Positions 49,186 to 58,897 of a stretch of 64,000 bases of DNA are shown here, piece by piece; the first letter of the stretch is position 1; the number at the start of each line of letters is the position of its first letter. This stretch comes from Geodermatophilus aquaeductus (GTDB taxonomy: Bacteria > Actinomycetota > Actinomycetes > Mycobacteriales > Geodermatophilaceae), in NCBI RefSeq assembly GCF_900182545.1, contig NZ_FXTJ01000010.1, forward strand, positions 1 through 64,000. The letters run 5' to 3'. The notes beneath the pieces were generated by a model. That model did no database searches. It was not told where the DNA came from and worked only from the letters and a program-made list of their open reading frames with translations. A program made the position numbers and the translations under genes.

Positions 49186-51486
49186 GTGAACGCCTTCCTC
49201 GACCGGCTCGGGCGCTGGTGCGCCCGCCGGCACTGGATCGTGGTGGTCGCCTGGGTGCTGCTGCTGGCGGCCGGGATCCTCGCCGGCCGGGCGTGGGCGG
49301 GGGAGTTCGCCAACGACTACTCCGTGCCCGGCAGCGAGTCCGCCGAGGGGCTCGCCGTCCTCTCCGCCGACTTTCCCCAGGCCGGTGGGTACGCCGGCCA
49401 GATCGTCTTCTCCGCCGGCAGCGACACCGTCGCCGACCAGCAGGCCGCCGTCAGCAGCTCGATGACCGCCGTCGCCGCGCTGCCCGACGTGCTCACCGCC
49501 ACCGACCCGTTCAGCGTGCCCAGCCCCTCGCCGCTGGTCTCCTCCGACGGCACGGTCGCCTACGGCCCGGTGTCCTGGAGCGTCGTGCCCGGGTCGCTGG
49601 ACGCGTCCTACCTCGACCGGCTCGACGACGCGGTCGCGCCGGCCCGCTCGGCCGGGCTGACCGTCGACTACGGCGGCGGCGCGGGGAAGATCGGCCTGGT
49701 CACCGACGACCTGGACTCCGAGCTCGTCGGCCTGGGCATCGCGCTGGTGCTGCTGCTGGTCATGTTCGGCTCGATCGTCGCCGCGGTCCTGCCGCTGGTC
49801 TCCGCGGTGGTCAGCGTCCTCACCGGGCTGTCGGCGGTCGGGCTGCTGGCCGCGCTGCTCACCTTCCCCGACGCCGCGCCGACCGTCGCCACGCTGCTGG
49901 GGCTGGGCGTCGCCGTGGACTACGGGCTGTTCCTCGTCGCCCGGCACCGCGACCAGCTCGACCACGGTGCCGACGTGGTCACCGCGGTCGGCCGCGCCAC
50001 CGCCACGTCCGGCGCCGCGATCGTCGTCGCCGGCGGCACCGTCGTCGTCGCGATCCTGGGGCTCTACGTGGCCGGGGTGCCGTTCGTCGGGGCGATGGGC
50101 CTGGCCGCGGCCGTCGTCGTCGCCGTGGCGATGCTCGCGGCGCTGACCCTGGTGCCGGCGCTGCTGGGGCTGGCCGGGCACCGGATCCAGGCGCGCGGGG
50201 ACCGCCGGGCGCAGCAGGCCGCCGCCGAGGGCGACGCGGAGACCGCGACGGCGCGGCTGGCCGCCCTCGCCGCCCGCAGCGACGAGGCGCACGAGCGCAG
50301 CGCCTTCGCCCGCTGGGGCCGGCGGGTGAGCGACCGGCCGCTGCCCTGGGCGCTGTTGTCGACCGCGCTGCTGGTGGTGCTGGCGATCCCGGTGCTCTCC
50401 CTGCAGCTCGGCCAGCTCGACGCGGGCACCGACCCGACGTCCCAGACCGACCGGCGGGCCTACGACACGCTCGCCGCGGCCTTCGGCCCGGGCGTCAACG
50501 GCCCGCTGTCGGTGGTCGTCGTCATCCCCGACGGCACGTCGCAGGCCGATGCCGGCACCCTGCTGACGGACACGGCGACCACGCTGGGCCAGACGCCGGG
50601 CGTGGCGTCGGTCGGTGCGCCGAACGTGGACCAGGACGGCGACACGGCAATCCTCACCGTCGTCCCGACGACGTCGCCGCAGGACCAGGCCACCACCGAC
50701 CTGGTCGACACGCTCCGGACCTCGGTGCTGCCCGGCGTCGACGCCACCACCTACGTGGTCGGGACGACGGCCGGCTACGTCGACTTCACCGCGAAGATCG
50801 CCGCGCGCATGCCGTGGCTGATCCTCACCGTGGTGGCGCTGTCGTTCGTGCTGCTGACCGTGGCGTTCCGGTCGGTGGTGATCGCCACCAAGGCCGCCGT
50901 GCTCAACCTGCTGTCGGTCGGCGCCGCCTACGGCGTGGTCGTCGCGGTGTTCCAGTGGGGCTGGGGCTCGTCGTGGATCGGCATCGAGCAGGACCTGCCC
51001 ATCCCGGCGTTCGTCCCGATGCTGATGTTCGCCATCGTGTTCGGGCTGTCGATGGACTACGAGGTCTTCCTGCTGTCCCGGGTGCACGAGGCGTGGTCGG
51101 CCACCCGCGACGCGCACCGCAGCGTGGCCATCGGCATCGGGGGCACGGCGCGGGTCATCACCACCGCCGCGGCGGTCATGGTGGTCGTGTTCAGCAGCTT
51201 CGTGCTCGACCCCGACCCCACGGTGAAGATGCTCGCGGTGGGGATGGCGGCGGCCGTGCTCATCGACTCCACCGTCATCCGGATGGTCCTGGTGCCGGCG
51301 GTGATGTCGCTGCTCGGCGCCCGCGCCTGGTGGATGCCCCGCTGGATGGAGCGGATCGTCCCGGACATCGACATCGAGGGCAGCGCCCACCTGGCGCGGG
51401 TGGCCGCCGTCGTGCCGACACCGCGGAGCGGGGACGACGCCGCCGCGGAGGCGCCCGCCCGCGAGCCGACCCGCCCGGCACCGTGA
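49186..51486 (+). CDS. MMPL-family (RND) exporter
   Basis: A 766-residue RND-like protein, MmpL type, with two halves. Family core motifs are LGVAVDYGLFLVARHRDQ and FGLSMDYEVFLLSRVHEA, each with the Asp-Tyr relay. The loops between TM helices 1-2 and 7-8 are extracytoplasmic. GTG 49186 has no clear SD. A 113-bp gap separates it from the carotenoid oxygenase gene, so they may be one transcription unit, and export or handling of an isoprenoid or apocarotenoid is possible but unproven. Confidence 0.9.
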   Translation: MNAFLDRLGRWCARRHWIVVVAWVLLLAAGILAGRAWAGEFANDYSVPGSESAEGLAVLSADFPQAGGYAGQIVFSAGSDTVADQQAAVSSSMTAVAALPDVLTATDPFSVPSPSPLVSSDGTVAYGPVSWSVVPGSLDASYLDRLDDAVAPARSAGLTVDYGGGAGKIGLVTDDLDSELVGLGIALVLLLVMFGSIVAAVLPLVSAVVSVLTGLSAVGLLAALLTFPDAAPTVATLLGLGVAVDYGLFLVARHRDQLDHGADVVTAVGRATATSGAAIVVAGGTVVVAILGLYVAGVPFVGAMGLAAAVVVAVAMLAALTLVPALLGLAGHRIQARGDRRAQQAAAEGDAETATARLAALAARSDEAHERSAFARWGRRVSDRPLPWALLSTALLVVLAIPVLSLQLGQLDAGTDPTSQTDRRAYDTLAAAFGPGVNGPLSVVVVIPDGTSQADAGTLLTDTATTLGQTPGVASVGAPNVDQDGDTAILTVVPTTSPQDQATTDLVDTLRTSVLPGVDATTYVVGTTAGYVDFTAKIAARMPWLILTVVALSFVLLTVAFRSVVIATKAAVLNLLSVGAAYGVVVAVFQWGWGSSWIGIEQDLPIPAFVPMLMFAIVFGLSMDYEVFLLSRVHEAWSATRDAHRSVAIGIGGTARVITTAAAVMVVVFSSFVLDPDPTVKMLAVGMAAAVLIDSTVIRMVLVPAVMSLLGARAWWMPRWMERIVPDIDIEGSAHLARVAAVVPTPRSGDDAAAEAPAREPTRPAP

Positions 51487-51599
51487 CGCGACGGCCGGGA
51501 CCTTCGCTCCCTGTCCGCCCGGGCGCGGGAGGGCCAGGCTCGGGGACGGACGGCGCGGGCGCGGACGCCCGGGCCGACACCAGCCGGAGGGCAGCTCCC

Positions 51600-52982
51600 G
51601 TGACCGACCGACCCACGCTCGACCGCAGTCCCCACCTGCAGGGCGCCTACGCGCCGGTGACGGAGGAGGTCACCGCCTTCGACCTGCCGGTCACCGGCGC
51701 CCTGCCGCCCGAGCTGGACGGCCGCTACCTGCGTAACGGGCCCAACCCGATGGGCCTGGACGACCCGGGCCACTGGTTCCTCGGCGCGGGCATGGTGCAC
51801 GGGGTCCGGCTGCGTGACGGCCGGGCGGAGTGGTACCGCAACCGCTGGGTCCGCTCCCGGGACGTGGCCGGCGCGCTGGGGGAGACGTGGCCGGGCGGGC
51901 CGGTGCACGCCGGCACGGACTTCGCCGCCAACACCCACGTCATCGCCCACGCCGGGCGCACGCTGGCCACCGTCGAGGCCGGGTCGCTGCCCTACGAGCT
52001 GACCGCCGAGCTGGAGACCGTGGGCCCGTGCGACTTCGGCGGCACCCTGCCCGGGGGCTACGCGGCCCACACCAAGCCCGACCGGCTCACCGGCGACCTG
52101 CACGCCGTCGCCTACTGGTGGGGCTGGGACCACGTCCAGCACGTCGTCATCGGCCCCGACGGCACGGTCACGCAGACCACCGACGTCCCGGTCGAGGACG
52201 GGCCGATGATGCACGACTTCGCCCTGACCGAGCGCTACGTCGTGCTGTTCGACCTGCCGGTCACCTTCAACATGGACGCGGCCACGGCCGGGTCGCGGCT
52301 GCCCTACCTCTGGAACCCCTCGCACGCGCCGCGCGTCGGTCTGCTGCCGCGCACCGGCGCCGTCCGCGAGGCCCGCTGGTTCGAGGTGGACCCGTGCTGG
52401 GTGTTCCACACCCTCAACGCCCACGACGACGGCGACCGCGTCGTCGTGGACACGTGCCGGTACGAGGGCGTCTACGACATGACCGTCCTGGCCGAGCAGG
52501 GCGCGCTCACGCTCGACCGCTGGACCATCGACCCGGCCGCCGGGCGGGTGACCCGCCAGGTGCTCGACGACCGCCCCCAGGAGTTCCCGCGCGTCGACGA
52601 GCGGGTGGTCGCCCGGCCGCACCGCTACGGCTACGGCGCGGTGACCGCGGAGCTCAACCGGGCCACCGTGCGCATGGACGGCAGCTTCGCCGACGACGCG
52701 TTCGCCGGGGCGCTGCTCAAGCACGACCTGACCGCCGGCACGGTCGAGGCGCACCGCTTCCCCCGGGACGCCGTCGTCGGCGAGGGCGTGTTCGCCCCCT
52801 CGGCGCCCGACTCGGCCGAGGACGACGGCTACGTCATGACCTTCGTGCACGACCCCGACCGCGGCGCCGCCGACCTCGTCGTCCTCGCCGCCCAGGACTT
52901 CGCCGGCCCGCCGGTCGCCGTCGTCCACCTCCCGGCCCGGATCCCGCTCGGCTTCCACGGGAGCTGGATCCCCGACGCCTGA
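51600..52982 (+). CDS. Carotenoid cleavage oxygenase family enzyme
   Basis: A 460-residue seven-bladed propeller dioxygenase (RPE65/carotenoid oxygenase family). The four iron-ligand His residues fit those in AHTKPD, MMHDFALT, VFHTLNAHDD and GFHGSWIP. The N-terminal GRYLRNGPNPM is the family signature. Expected reaction: Fe(II)-dependent cleavage of a carotenoid, apocarotenoid or stilbene double bond. GTG 51600 has GGAGGG 9 nt upstream. It is followed after 41 bp by a DipZ-like thioredoxin. Confidence 0.92.
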   Translation: MTDRPTLDRSPHLQGAYAPVTEEVTAFDLPVTGALPPELDGRYLRNGPNPMGLDDPGHWFLGAGMVHGVRLRDGRAEWYRNRWVRSRDVAGALGETWPGGPVHAGTDFAANTHVIAHAGRTLATVEAGSLPYELTAELETVGPCDFGGTLPGGYAAHTKPDRLTGDLHAVAYWWGWDHVQHVVIGPDGTVTQTTDVPVEDGPMMHDFALTERYVVLFDLPVTFNMDAATAGSRLPYLWNPSHAPRVGLLPRTGAVREARWFEVDPCWVFHTLNAHDDGDRVVVDTCRYEGVYDMTVLAEQGALTLDRWTIDPAAGRVTRQVLDDRPQEFPRVDERVVARPHRYGYGAVTAELNRATVRMDGSFADDAFAGALLKHDLTAGTVEAHRFPRDAVVGEGVFAPSAPDSAEDDGYVMTFVHDPDRGAADLVVLAAQDFAGPPVAVVHLPARIPLGFHGSWIPDA

Positions 52983-53023
52983 GGGCCGGTGCGCCGGCCT
53001 CCGACCCGAGAGCGGTGGAGCAG

Positions 53024-54007
53024 ATGACCCGCACGACGACCGGCCTGCCCGTCGAGGGCACCCTCCCGTCCCTCGACGGCGCCACCGGGTGGCTCGGCTC
53101 GCCCCCGCTGACGCCGGAGGACCTGCGCGGGCACGTGGTCCTCGTCGACTTCTGGACCTACACCTGCATCAACTGGCTGCGCACGGCGCCCTGGGTGCGG
53201 GCCTGGGCACAGCGGTACCGGGAGCAGGGACTCGTCGTCCTCGGAGTGCACACGCCGGAGTTCCGCGTCGAGGCCGACCTCGCCAACGTGCGCCGGGCCG
53301 TCGCCGACCTGCGGCTGGAGTACCCGGTCGCGGTCGACAGCGACTACGCGGTGTGGCGTGCGTTCGGCAACTCCTACTGGCCGGCGCTCTACGCCGTCGA
53401 CGCGCAGGGCCGCATCCGGTACCACCACTTCGGGGAGGGCGCGTACGAGGAGAGCGAGCGCGTGGTCCGGACCCTCCTCGAGGAGGCCGGGGCCGGCGCT
53501 GCCGGAGGGGACCCGGTGGAGGTGGTCGCCGAGGGCGTGGAGGCGCCCGCCGACTGGGAGCACCTGCGCTCGCCGGAGACCTACGTCGGTGCCCTCCGCG
53601 CGGAGCGGTTCGCCTCCCCGGGCGGGCTGGTCCCGGGCGCGCCGCACGAGTACGCGTTCCCGGCGCGGCTGCGCGCGCTGTCCTGGGCGCTGTCGGGCCG
53701 CTGGACGGTGGAGGACGAGTCGGCCGTGCTGGCCGGGGAGCCGGGGCGGATCGCCTACCGCTTCTCGGCCCGCGACCTGCACCTGGCCATGGGACCGGTC
53801 GCCGGGCCGGTGCGCTTCCGCGTGCTGCTCGACGGGCGGGCCCCGGGCGCGGCCGCCGGCACCGACGTCGACGAGGACGGGTACGGGACGCTGGACCGGT
53901 CGCGGCTCTACCAGCTCGTCCGGCAGCCGGGGCCCGTCGGCGAGCGGGAGTTCGAGATCGGGTTCCCCGACGGCGGGGTGGCGGCCCAGGTCTTCACCTT
54001 CGGCTGA
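53024..54007 (+). CDS. DipZ-type thioredoxin-like protein with CxxW active site
   Basis: A 327-residue protein. The N-terminal thioredoxin domain (about 20-165) has VVLVDFWTYTCINWLRTAP, where the usual second Cys of CxxC is Trp, so it is a monothiol variant. The C-terminal beta domain (about 190-327) resembles the C-terminal part of mycobacterial DipZ (Rv2874). There is no signal peptide or TM helix. ATG 53024 has GGAG 3 nt upstream. It sits after the carotenoid oxygenase gene, but a shared role is only inference. The 18-bp direct repeat over the stop codon is odd. Confidence 0.85.
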   Translation: MTRTTTGLPVEGTLPSLDGATGWLGSPPLTPEDLRGHVVLVDFWTYTCINWLRTAPWVRAWAQRYREQGLVVLGVHTPEFRVEADLANVRRAVADLRLEYPVAVDSDYAVWRAFGNSYWPALYAVDAQGRIRYHHFGEGAYEESERVVRTLLEEAGAGAAGGDPVEVVAEGVEAPADWEHLRSPETYVGALRAERFASPGGLVPGAPHEYAFPARLRALSWALSGRWTVEDESAVLAGEPGRIAYRFSARDLHLAMGPVAGPVRFRVLLDGRAPGAAAGTDVDEDGYGTLDRSRLYQLVRQPGPVGEREFEIGFPDGGVAAQVFTFG

Positions 54008-54025
54008 GTCTTCACCTCCGGCTGA
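53990..54025 (+). repeat. 18-bp tandem duplication across a stop codon
   Basis: GTCTTCACCTTCGGCTGA (53990-54007) is followed directly by GTCTTCACCTCCGGCTGA (54008-54025), one base different. The gene keeps its first stop, and the second copy repeats the C-terminal VFTFG coding end and the stop. Confidence 0.85.
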
Positions 54026-54039
54026 GCCGCCACCGCCGG

Positions 54040-54783
54040 TCAGCGGGAGACCGCGGCCAGGGCCTGCTCGATGACGTCGGCCACCAGGTCCGGCTGCGAC
54101 ACCATGATCACGTGAGAGCCCTCCGCCTCCACCGCGGTCGCCCCCGCGCGCTGCGCCATGGACCGGACGACGTCGCTGCCGGCCGCCTTGTCCCCGGTGG
54201 CCACCACGGCCCACGACGGCAGGGTCCGCCAAGCCGGGATCCCGGTCTTCTGACTGAACGCGAGGGAGGAGACCGGGCGCTGCGTCGCCGCCATCACGTG
54301 GGCCTGCTCCTCGGACACGTCGGAGGCGAAGGCGGAGTGGAAGTGCGCCGGGTCGATGGAGAACTCGAGCTCGGTGTCCATGCCGCGGCCCGTCGGGTAC
54401 CGCCTCGGGACGAGGACGGTGGTCAGGACGCTGTCCCTCGAGTCGGCCTCGATGTCCTGCAGGACCTCGCCCTCGTCCGGCGCGAAGGCGGCCACGTAGA
54501 CCAGCCCGACGACGTTGCCGGCCTCCAGGGCCGCGTTGGTGATGACCGCGCCCCCGTAGGAGTGGCCGACGGCGAGCACCGGCCCCGGGATCTGGCCGAT
54601 CGCGCTGGCGACGTAGGCGGCGTCGAGGGAGATGCCGCGCAGCGGGTTGGACACCGACTCGACGGCCACCCCGTCGGCGAGGAGCCGGGCGACGACGCCG
54701 TTCCAGCCGGCGCTGTCGGCGAAGGCGCCGTGGACGAGGGCGACGGTCGGGGCGGCGGTCGGGCTGGGCGGTGCACTGGTCAC
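54040..54783 (-). CDS. Alpha/beta hydrolase
   Basis: A 247-residue alpha/beta hydrolase. HGAFADSAGWNGV holds the oxyanion strand turn, VGHSYGGAVIT holds the Ser nucleophile elbow, and the late His is in EGSHVIMVSQP. It resembles the small esterase/salicylate-esterase-like group. The substrate is unknown. GTG 54783 has GGAGGAG 8 nt upstream. It is convergent with the DipZ-like gene. Confidence 0.88.
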   Translation of the reverse strand: MTSAPPSPTAAPTVALVHGAFADSAGWNGVVARLLADGVAVESVSNPLRGISLDAAYVASAIGQIPGPVLAVGHSYGGAVITNAALEAGNVVGLVYVAAFAPDEGEVLQDIEADSRDSVLTTVLVPRRYPTGRGMDTELEFSIDPAHFHSAFASDVSEEQAHVMAATQRPVSSLAFSQKTGIPAWRTLPSWAVVATGDKAAGSDVVRSMAQRAGATAVEAEGSHVIMVSQPDLVADVIEQALAAVSR

Positions 54784-54880
54784 GGGTGTCTCCTCCGGGA
54801 GCGGGGACGGGGCGGGCGCAGCGGTGCGCCGTGCCGGGATGGGCCGGACGCTCGTCGCCGCGTCACGGCCGGGGCAACGG

Positions 54881-55840
54881 TCAGGTGACCCGCGCCGGGG
54901 CGGTCCCTCCGGCGGTGGTTCCCCCGGCGGTGGTCCCCCAGCCGTGGAAGGCCCGCAGCGCCGCCAGGACCTCGCGCGGGCGCTCCTCGACCAGGAAGTG
55001 GCCGCAGTCCAGCGCCCGGCCGGTGACGTCGTCGGCCCAGTCCCGCCAGACGGCGAGGGTGTCGTACCAGACCGCGAGTGGGCCTCGGCCGGCCCACAGC
55101 ACCTGGGTCGGGCAGGCGATGCGCCGGCCGGCCGCCCGGTCCTCGTCGTCGTCGCGGCGGTCGCAGGTGGCGCCGGCCCGGTAGTCCTCGCACATCGCCT
55201 CGACCGTCGCCGGGTCGCGGGCGCACCGCGCGTAGTCCGCGACGGCCGCCGGCGGGAAGCCGCGGATCACGCCGCCGAACTCGGCGTCGAAGAGGAAGGA
55301 CTCCGGGTCCCGCCCGATGATCCGCTCGGGCACCGGGTACGGCTGGGCGAGGAACCCCCAGTGCCAGTAGGCGAGGGCGAAGCGGTCGTCGGCGCGGGCC
55401 CAGACCTCCCCGGTCGGGACGACGTCCATCACGGTCAGGCGGCGGACCACCGCGGGGGAGTCCAGCGCCATCCGGTAGCCGACCCGCCCGCCGCGGTCGT
55501 GCCCCGCCACGTCGAAGCGGTCGAAGCCGAGTGAGCCCATCAGCGCGACGCAGTCGGCCGCCATCGCCCGCTTCCCGGCGCCCTCGTGCCCCGGCAGCCG
55601 CGGCGGCGCGGTGCTGTCGCCGTAGCCGCGCAGGTCCGGGGCCACGACCGTGAACTGCTCGGCCAGGTCCCCGGCGACCAGCGCCCAGGCCAGGTGGGTC
55701 TCCGGATAGCCGTGCAGGAGGAGCAGCGGGGGTCCCGACCCGCCCACGCGGACGCGCAGCGACACCTCGCCGACCGTCGTCCGCGACAGCCGGAGGTCGG
55801 TGAACCGCCGGGGCAGTGCGTCTGCGTCCGGATCCGGCAC
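54881..55840 (-). CDS. Alpha/beta hydrolase, haloacetate-dehalogenase/epoxide-hydrolase-like
   Basis: A 319-residue alpha/beta hydrolase. HGYPETHLAWALV is the oxyanion segment, DVAGHDRGGRVGYR carries the Asp nucleophile, and DCGHFLVEERP is the His segment. The pattern HD-GG fits fluoroacetate dehalogenase and related Asp-nucleophile enzymes. The GTG start at 55840 is chosen because GGGAGG lies 5 nt upstream. It is divergent from the LuxR-type regulator across 170 bp. Confidence 0.88.
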   Translation of the reverse strand: MPDPDADALPRRFTDLRLSRTTVGEVSLRVRVGGSGPPLLLLHGYPETHLAWALVAGDLAEQFTVVAPDLRGYGDSTAPPRLPGHEGAGKRAMAADCVALMGSLGFDRFDVAGHDRGGRVGYRMALDSPAVVRRLTVMDVVPTGEVWARADDRFALAYWHWGFLAQPYPVPERIIGRDPESFLFDAEFGGVIRGFPPAAVADYARCARDPATVEAMCEDYRAGATCDRRDDDEDRAAGRRIACPTQVLWAGRGPLAVWYDTLAVWRDWADDVTGRALDCGHFLVEERPREVLAALRAFHGWGTTAGGTTAGGTAPARVT

Positions 55841-56010
55841 GGGTCCTCCCCGGGTTCCCGGCCGAGGGGTCGGCCCAGGGCCGGAGCGTGACCCGGTCGA
55901 GGACCCCGGCGCATGCGTCAGCCGACCCGGTCCCGGGGCGGAGGGCACTGGTCGGCGTCGCCCCCGCGGTGGGAGTCTGGCGCCCGCTGCTCAGCCCAGG
56001 GGGACCCGCG

Positions 56011-58860
56011 ATGGACGACGTCCGCTCCCCGGCCCGTGCGCCCGACCGTGTTCCCGACCGTGCTCCGGACCTCGTCGGCCGGACGGCGGACTTCGACCGG
56101 GTGCGCGCCTTCCTCGACCGGGCCGCCGGCGACGGCGCGGCGCTGCTGCTGGCGGGCGGCCCGGGGGTCGGCAAGAGCGTCCTGCTCGAGGAGGCCTGCC
56201 GGACCGCGGCGGAGCGCGGTGTCCGCGTGCTGCGCGCCTCCGGGGTGGAGTTCGAGGCCGAGGTGAGCTTCGCCGGGCTCAACCAGCTCTTCCTGCCCCT
56301 GCACGACCGGCTGGCCGAGCTCCCCGACCTGCACCGCGACGCGCTGACGGTGGCCCTGGGCGTGGGCTCCGGTCCGCCCGCCGGCCGGCTCGTGGTGTCG
56401 GCGGCCGCGCTCGCGCTGCTGCGGCTGGCCACCGCCTCGGGGCCGCTCCTGGTCGCCGTCGACGACCTGCAGTGGCTCGACCGGTCCAGCGCGCGCGTAC
56501 TCGGCTTCGTCGCGCGCCGGCTGGAGGGCAGCTGCATCGGCCTCCTGGGCGCCGTCCGCAGCGAGTCCGACTCCTTCCTCCTGCACGCCGGCCTGCCCCG
56601 GCACGACGTGCCGCCCCTGGGCGAGCCGGACGCGGCCGACCTGCTGCGCAGCCGGTTCCCCGCCCTCGCCCCCGGGGTGCGGCGGCGCGTGGTCTCCGCC
56701 GCCCAGGGCAACCCGCTGGCGCTGCTCGAGCTGCCCGGGTCGATGACCGAGGCGCAGCGGCTGGCCGACGAGCCGCTGCCGCGGTCGCTGTCGCTCAGCA
56801 CCCGCCTGCAGGAGCTGTTCGCCGACCGGGTGCGCGGACTGCCGCCGGACACCCGCCGGCTGCTCCTGCTCACCGCTCTCGACGGGACCGGCGACCTCCG
56901 GCCCCTGCGCGCGGCCGCCTCCGGCGACGGCTGGCTCGACGGCCTCGCCCCGGCCGAGCGGGCGGGGGTCGTGCACCTGGACACCGCCGCCGACCGGGTC
57001 GCCTTCCGCCACCCCCTCATCGGTGCCGCCGCCGTGGCCCTGGCCACCAGCGGCGAGCGGCGCCGCGCGCACGCCGTCCTCGCCGACCTGCTGACCGACG
57101 ACCCCGAACGGCGCGCCTGGCACCTGGCCGAGGCCGTCGCCGGCCCGGACGAGCCGACCGCGGCGCTGCTGGAGGTCGCCGCCTCCCTGGCGCTGCACAA
57201 GGGGGACGCCGTCCGCGCCGTGCGCGCGCTGCTGCGCGCCGCGGACCTCAGCCCGCGCGGCGCCGACCGGGCCCGCCGGCTGGCCGAGGCCGCCTACGTC
57301 GGCGCCGACGCGGCCGGGCGGCTCAGCAGCGTCCCGGACCTGCTGGGGGAGGCCCGGCGCGCCGACCCGGACACCGGCGGGTCCCTCGCGACGGCGGTGG
57401 CCGCCGCCCACCACCTGCTCAACGGCGAGGGCGACGTCGAGACCGCGCACCTCGTGCTGGTCCGCGGCATCGAGGACGCGCTGCGGCGGGGACCGGCCGG
57501 GGGCGCGGTGGAGGAGGCCCTGCACACGCTGATGCTGGTGTGCCACTTCGGCGGCCGGGAGGAGCCGTGGCGGGCGTTCGAGGCCGCGCTGGCCCGGCTC
57601 GGCCCCGGCGTCCCCCCGCTGCTGGCGGTGTCGGCCCGCGTGTACGGCGACCCGGCCGGCGCCCCGGCGGCCGACCTCGAGCGGCTGGAGGGGCTCCTCG
57701 CCACCGTCGACGAGGAGGTCGACCCGGTCCGGATCGTGCGCACCGCCATCGCGGCCTTCTACGTCGACCGGCTCGCCGCCTGCCGGGGTGCCCTGTGGCG
57801 GGTGGTCCGGGACGGGCGCGACGGCGGAGCGGCGGCCAGCGCCGTCAACGCGCTGATGATGCTGTGCCACGACGCCTTCCGGGACGGGCGCTGGGAGGAG
57901 GCCGTGCGCACGGCGGAGGAGGGCATCGCCTGGAGCGAGCGGCTCGGCTACCGGCTCATCGCGCTCCCCGGCCTCTACTGCCTGGCCCTGGTCGCGGCGG
58001 CCCGCGGGGACGACGAGGCCACCCGGTCGCTCACCGAGGAGATGGAGACCTGGGCCGCGCCCCGCGGGGTGACGATGCTCGGGCACTTCGCCGCCCGGGC
58101 GCGGGCGCTCGCCGCGCTCGGCCGGGGCGACTACGCCGACGCCCTGCGGCTGGGGACGTCGATCACCCCCGCCGGCCGCCTGGCGCCGCACGTCCCCGTG
58201 GCCCTGTGGACGGCGCGCGACCTGGTCGAGGCCGCCGTCCGCACCGGGCACACCGCCGAGGCCGCCGCGCACGTGGCCGCGGTGCGGCGGTCCCCGGTCG
58301 TCCGGCACAGCCCCCGCCTGGCGCTGCTCGCGGCGGGTGCGGCGGCCCTCGCCGCCCCGGGGGAGGAGGCCGGCGTCCTCCACCGCGAGGCGCTGGCCTC
58401 CCGCGGTGCCGCGTCGTTCCCGTTCGAGCGCGCCCGGCTGCAGCTGTCCTACGGCGAGCACCTGCGCCGGACCCGCGCGACGTCGGAGGCCCGGCTGCAG
58501 CTGACCGCCGCCCTGGAGACCTTCGAGCGCCTGGGCGCGCGGCCCTGGGCCGACCGCACCGCGGTGGAGCTGCACGCCAGCGGGTTCCCCGCCGGGCCGC
58601 CGTCCGGGGACCGCGACTGGTCCACGCTGACCCCGCAGGAGCACGAGATCGCCTCGCTGGCGGCCTCCGGGCTGTCCAACAAGCAGATCGGCACCCGGCT
58701 GTTCCTGTCCCCGCGCACGGTGTCGGGCCACCTGTACCGCGTCTTCCCCAAGCTCGGGATCACCACCCGGGCCGCGCTCCGGGACGCGCTGGGGAGCGCG
58801 CCGCCCCCGGCCGGCGGGACGAGTCGGATGGCGGATGGCGCCGGCCGCCCTTCTCCCTAG
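56011..58860 (+). CDS. Large LuxR-family ATPase regulator (LAL type)
   Basis: A 949-residue regulator. The N-terminal NTPase has Walker A GGPGVGKS (49-56) and a Walker B-like VAVDDLQWLD. The middle is a long helical TPR-like region. The C-terminal LuxR helix-turn-helix has LTPQEHEIASLAASGLSNKQIG. LAL proteins bind ATP and an effector and activate nearby operons. The next plus-strand genes (Mo-enzyme module) start 37 bp later, and the hydrolase upstream is divergent, so either could be its target. ATG 56011 has AGGGGG 7 nt upstream. Confidence 0.9.
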   Translation: MDDVRSPARAPDRVPDRAPDLVGRTADFDRVRAFLDRAAGDGAALLLAGGPGVGKSVLLEEACRTAAERGVRVLRASGVEFEAEVSFAGLNQLFLPLHDRLAELPDLHRDALTVALGVGSGPPAGRLVVSAAALALLRLATASGPLLVAVDDLQWLDRSSARVLGFVARRLEGSCIGLLGAVRSESDSFLLHAGLPRHDVPPLGEPDAADLLRSRFPALAPGVRRRVVSAAQGNPLALLELPGSMTEAQRLADEPLPRSLSLSTRLQELFADRVRGLPPDTRRLLLLTALDGTGDLRPLRAAASGDGWLDGLAPAERAGVVHLDTAADRVAFRHPLIGAAAVALATSGERRRAHAVLADLLTDDPERRAWHLAEAVAGPDEPTAALLEVAASLALHKGDAVRAVRALLRAADLSPRGADRARRLAEAAYVGADAAGRLSSVPDLLGEARRADPDTGGSLATAVAAAHHLLNGEGDVETAHLVLVRGIEDALRRGPAGGAVEEALHTLMLVCHFGGREEPWRAFEAALARLGPGVPPLLAVSARVYGDPAGAPAADLERLEGLLATVDEEVDPVRIVRTAIAAFYVDRLAACRGALWRVVRDGRDGGAAASAVNALMMLCHDAFRDGRWEEAVRTAEEGIAWSERLGYRLIALPGLYCLALVAAARGDDEATRSLTEEMETWAAPRGVTMLGHFAARARALAALGRGDYADALRLGTSITPAGRLAPHVPVALWTARDLVEAAVRTGHTAEAAAHVAAVRRSPVVRHSPRLALLAAGAAALAAPGEEAGVLHREALASRGAASFPFERARLQLSYGEHLRRTRATSEARLQLTAALETFERLGARPWADRTAVELHASGFPAGPPSGDRDWSTLTPQEHEIASLAASGLSNKQIGTRLFLSPRTVSGHLYRVFPKLGITTRAALRDALGSAPPPAGGTSRMADGAGRPSP

Positions 58861-58897
58861 CCTGGCCCGGGTCGGAGCTGCCCCGGGAGGAGACGCC

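Noticed and set aside
49218-52982. 1254-codon plus-strand frame over the MMPL transporter
   Set aside because: The frame is a shadow until GTG 51600, where the carotenoid oxygenase starts.
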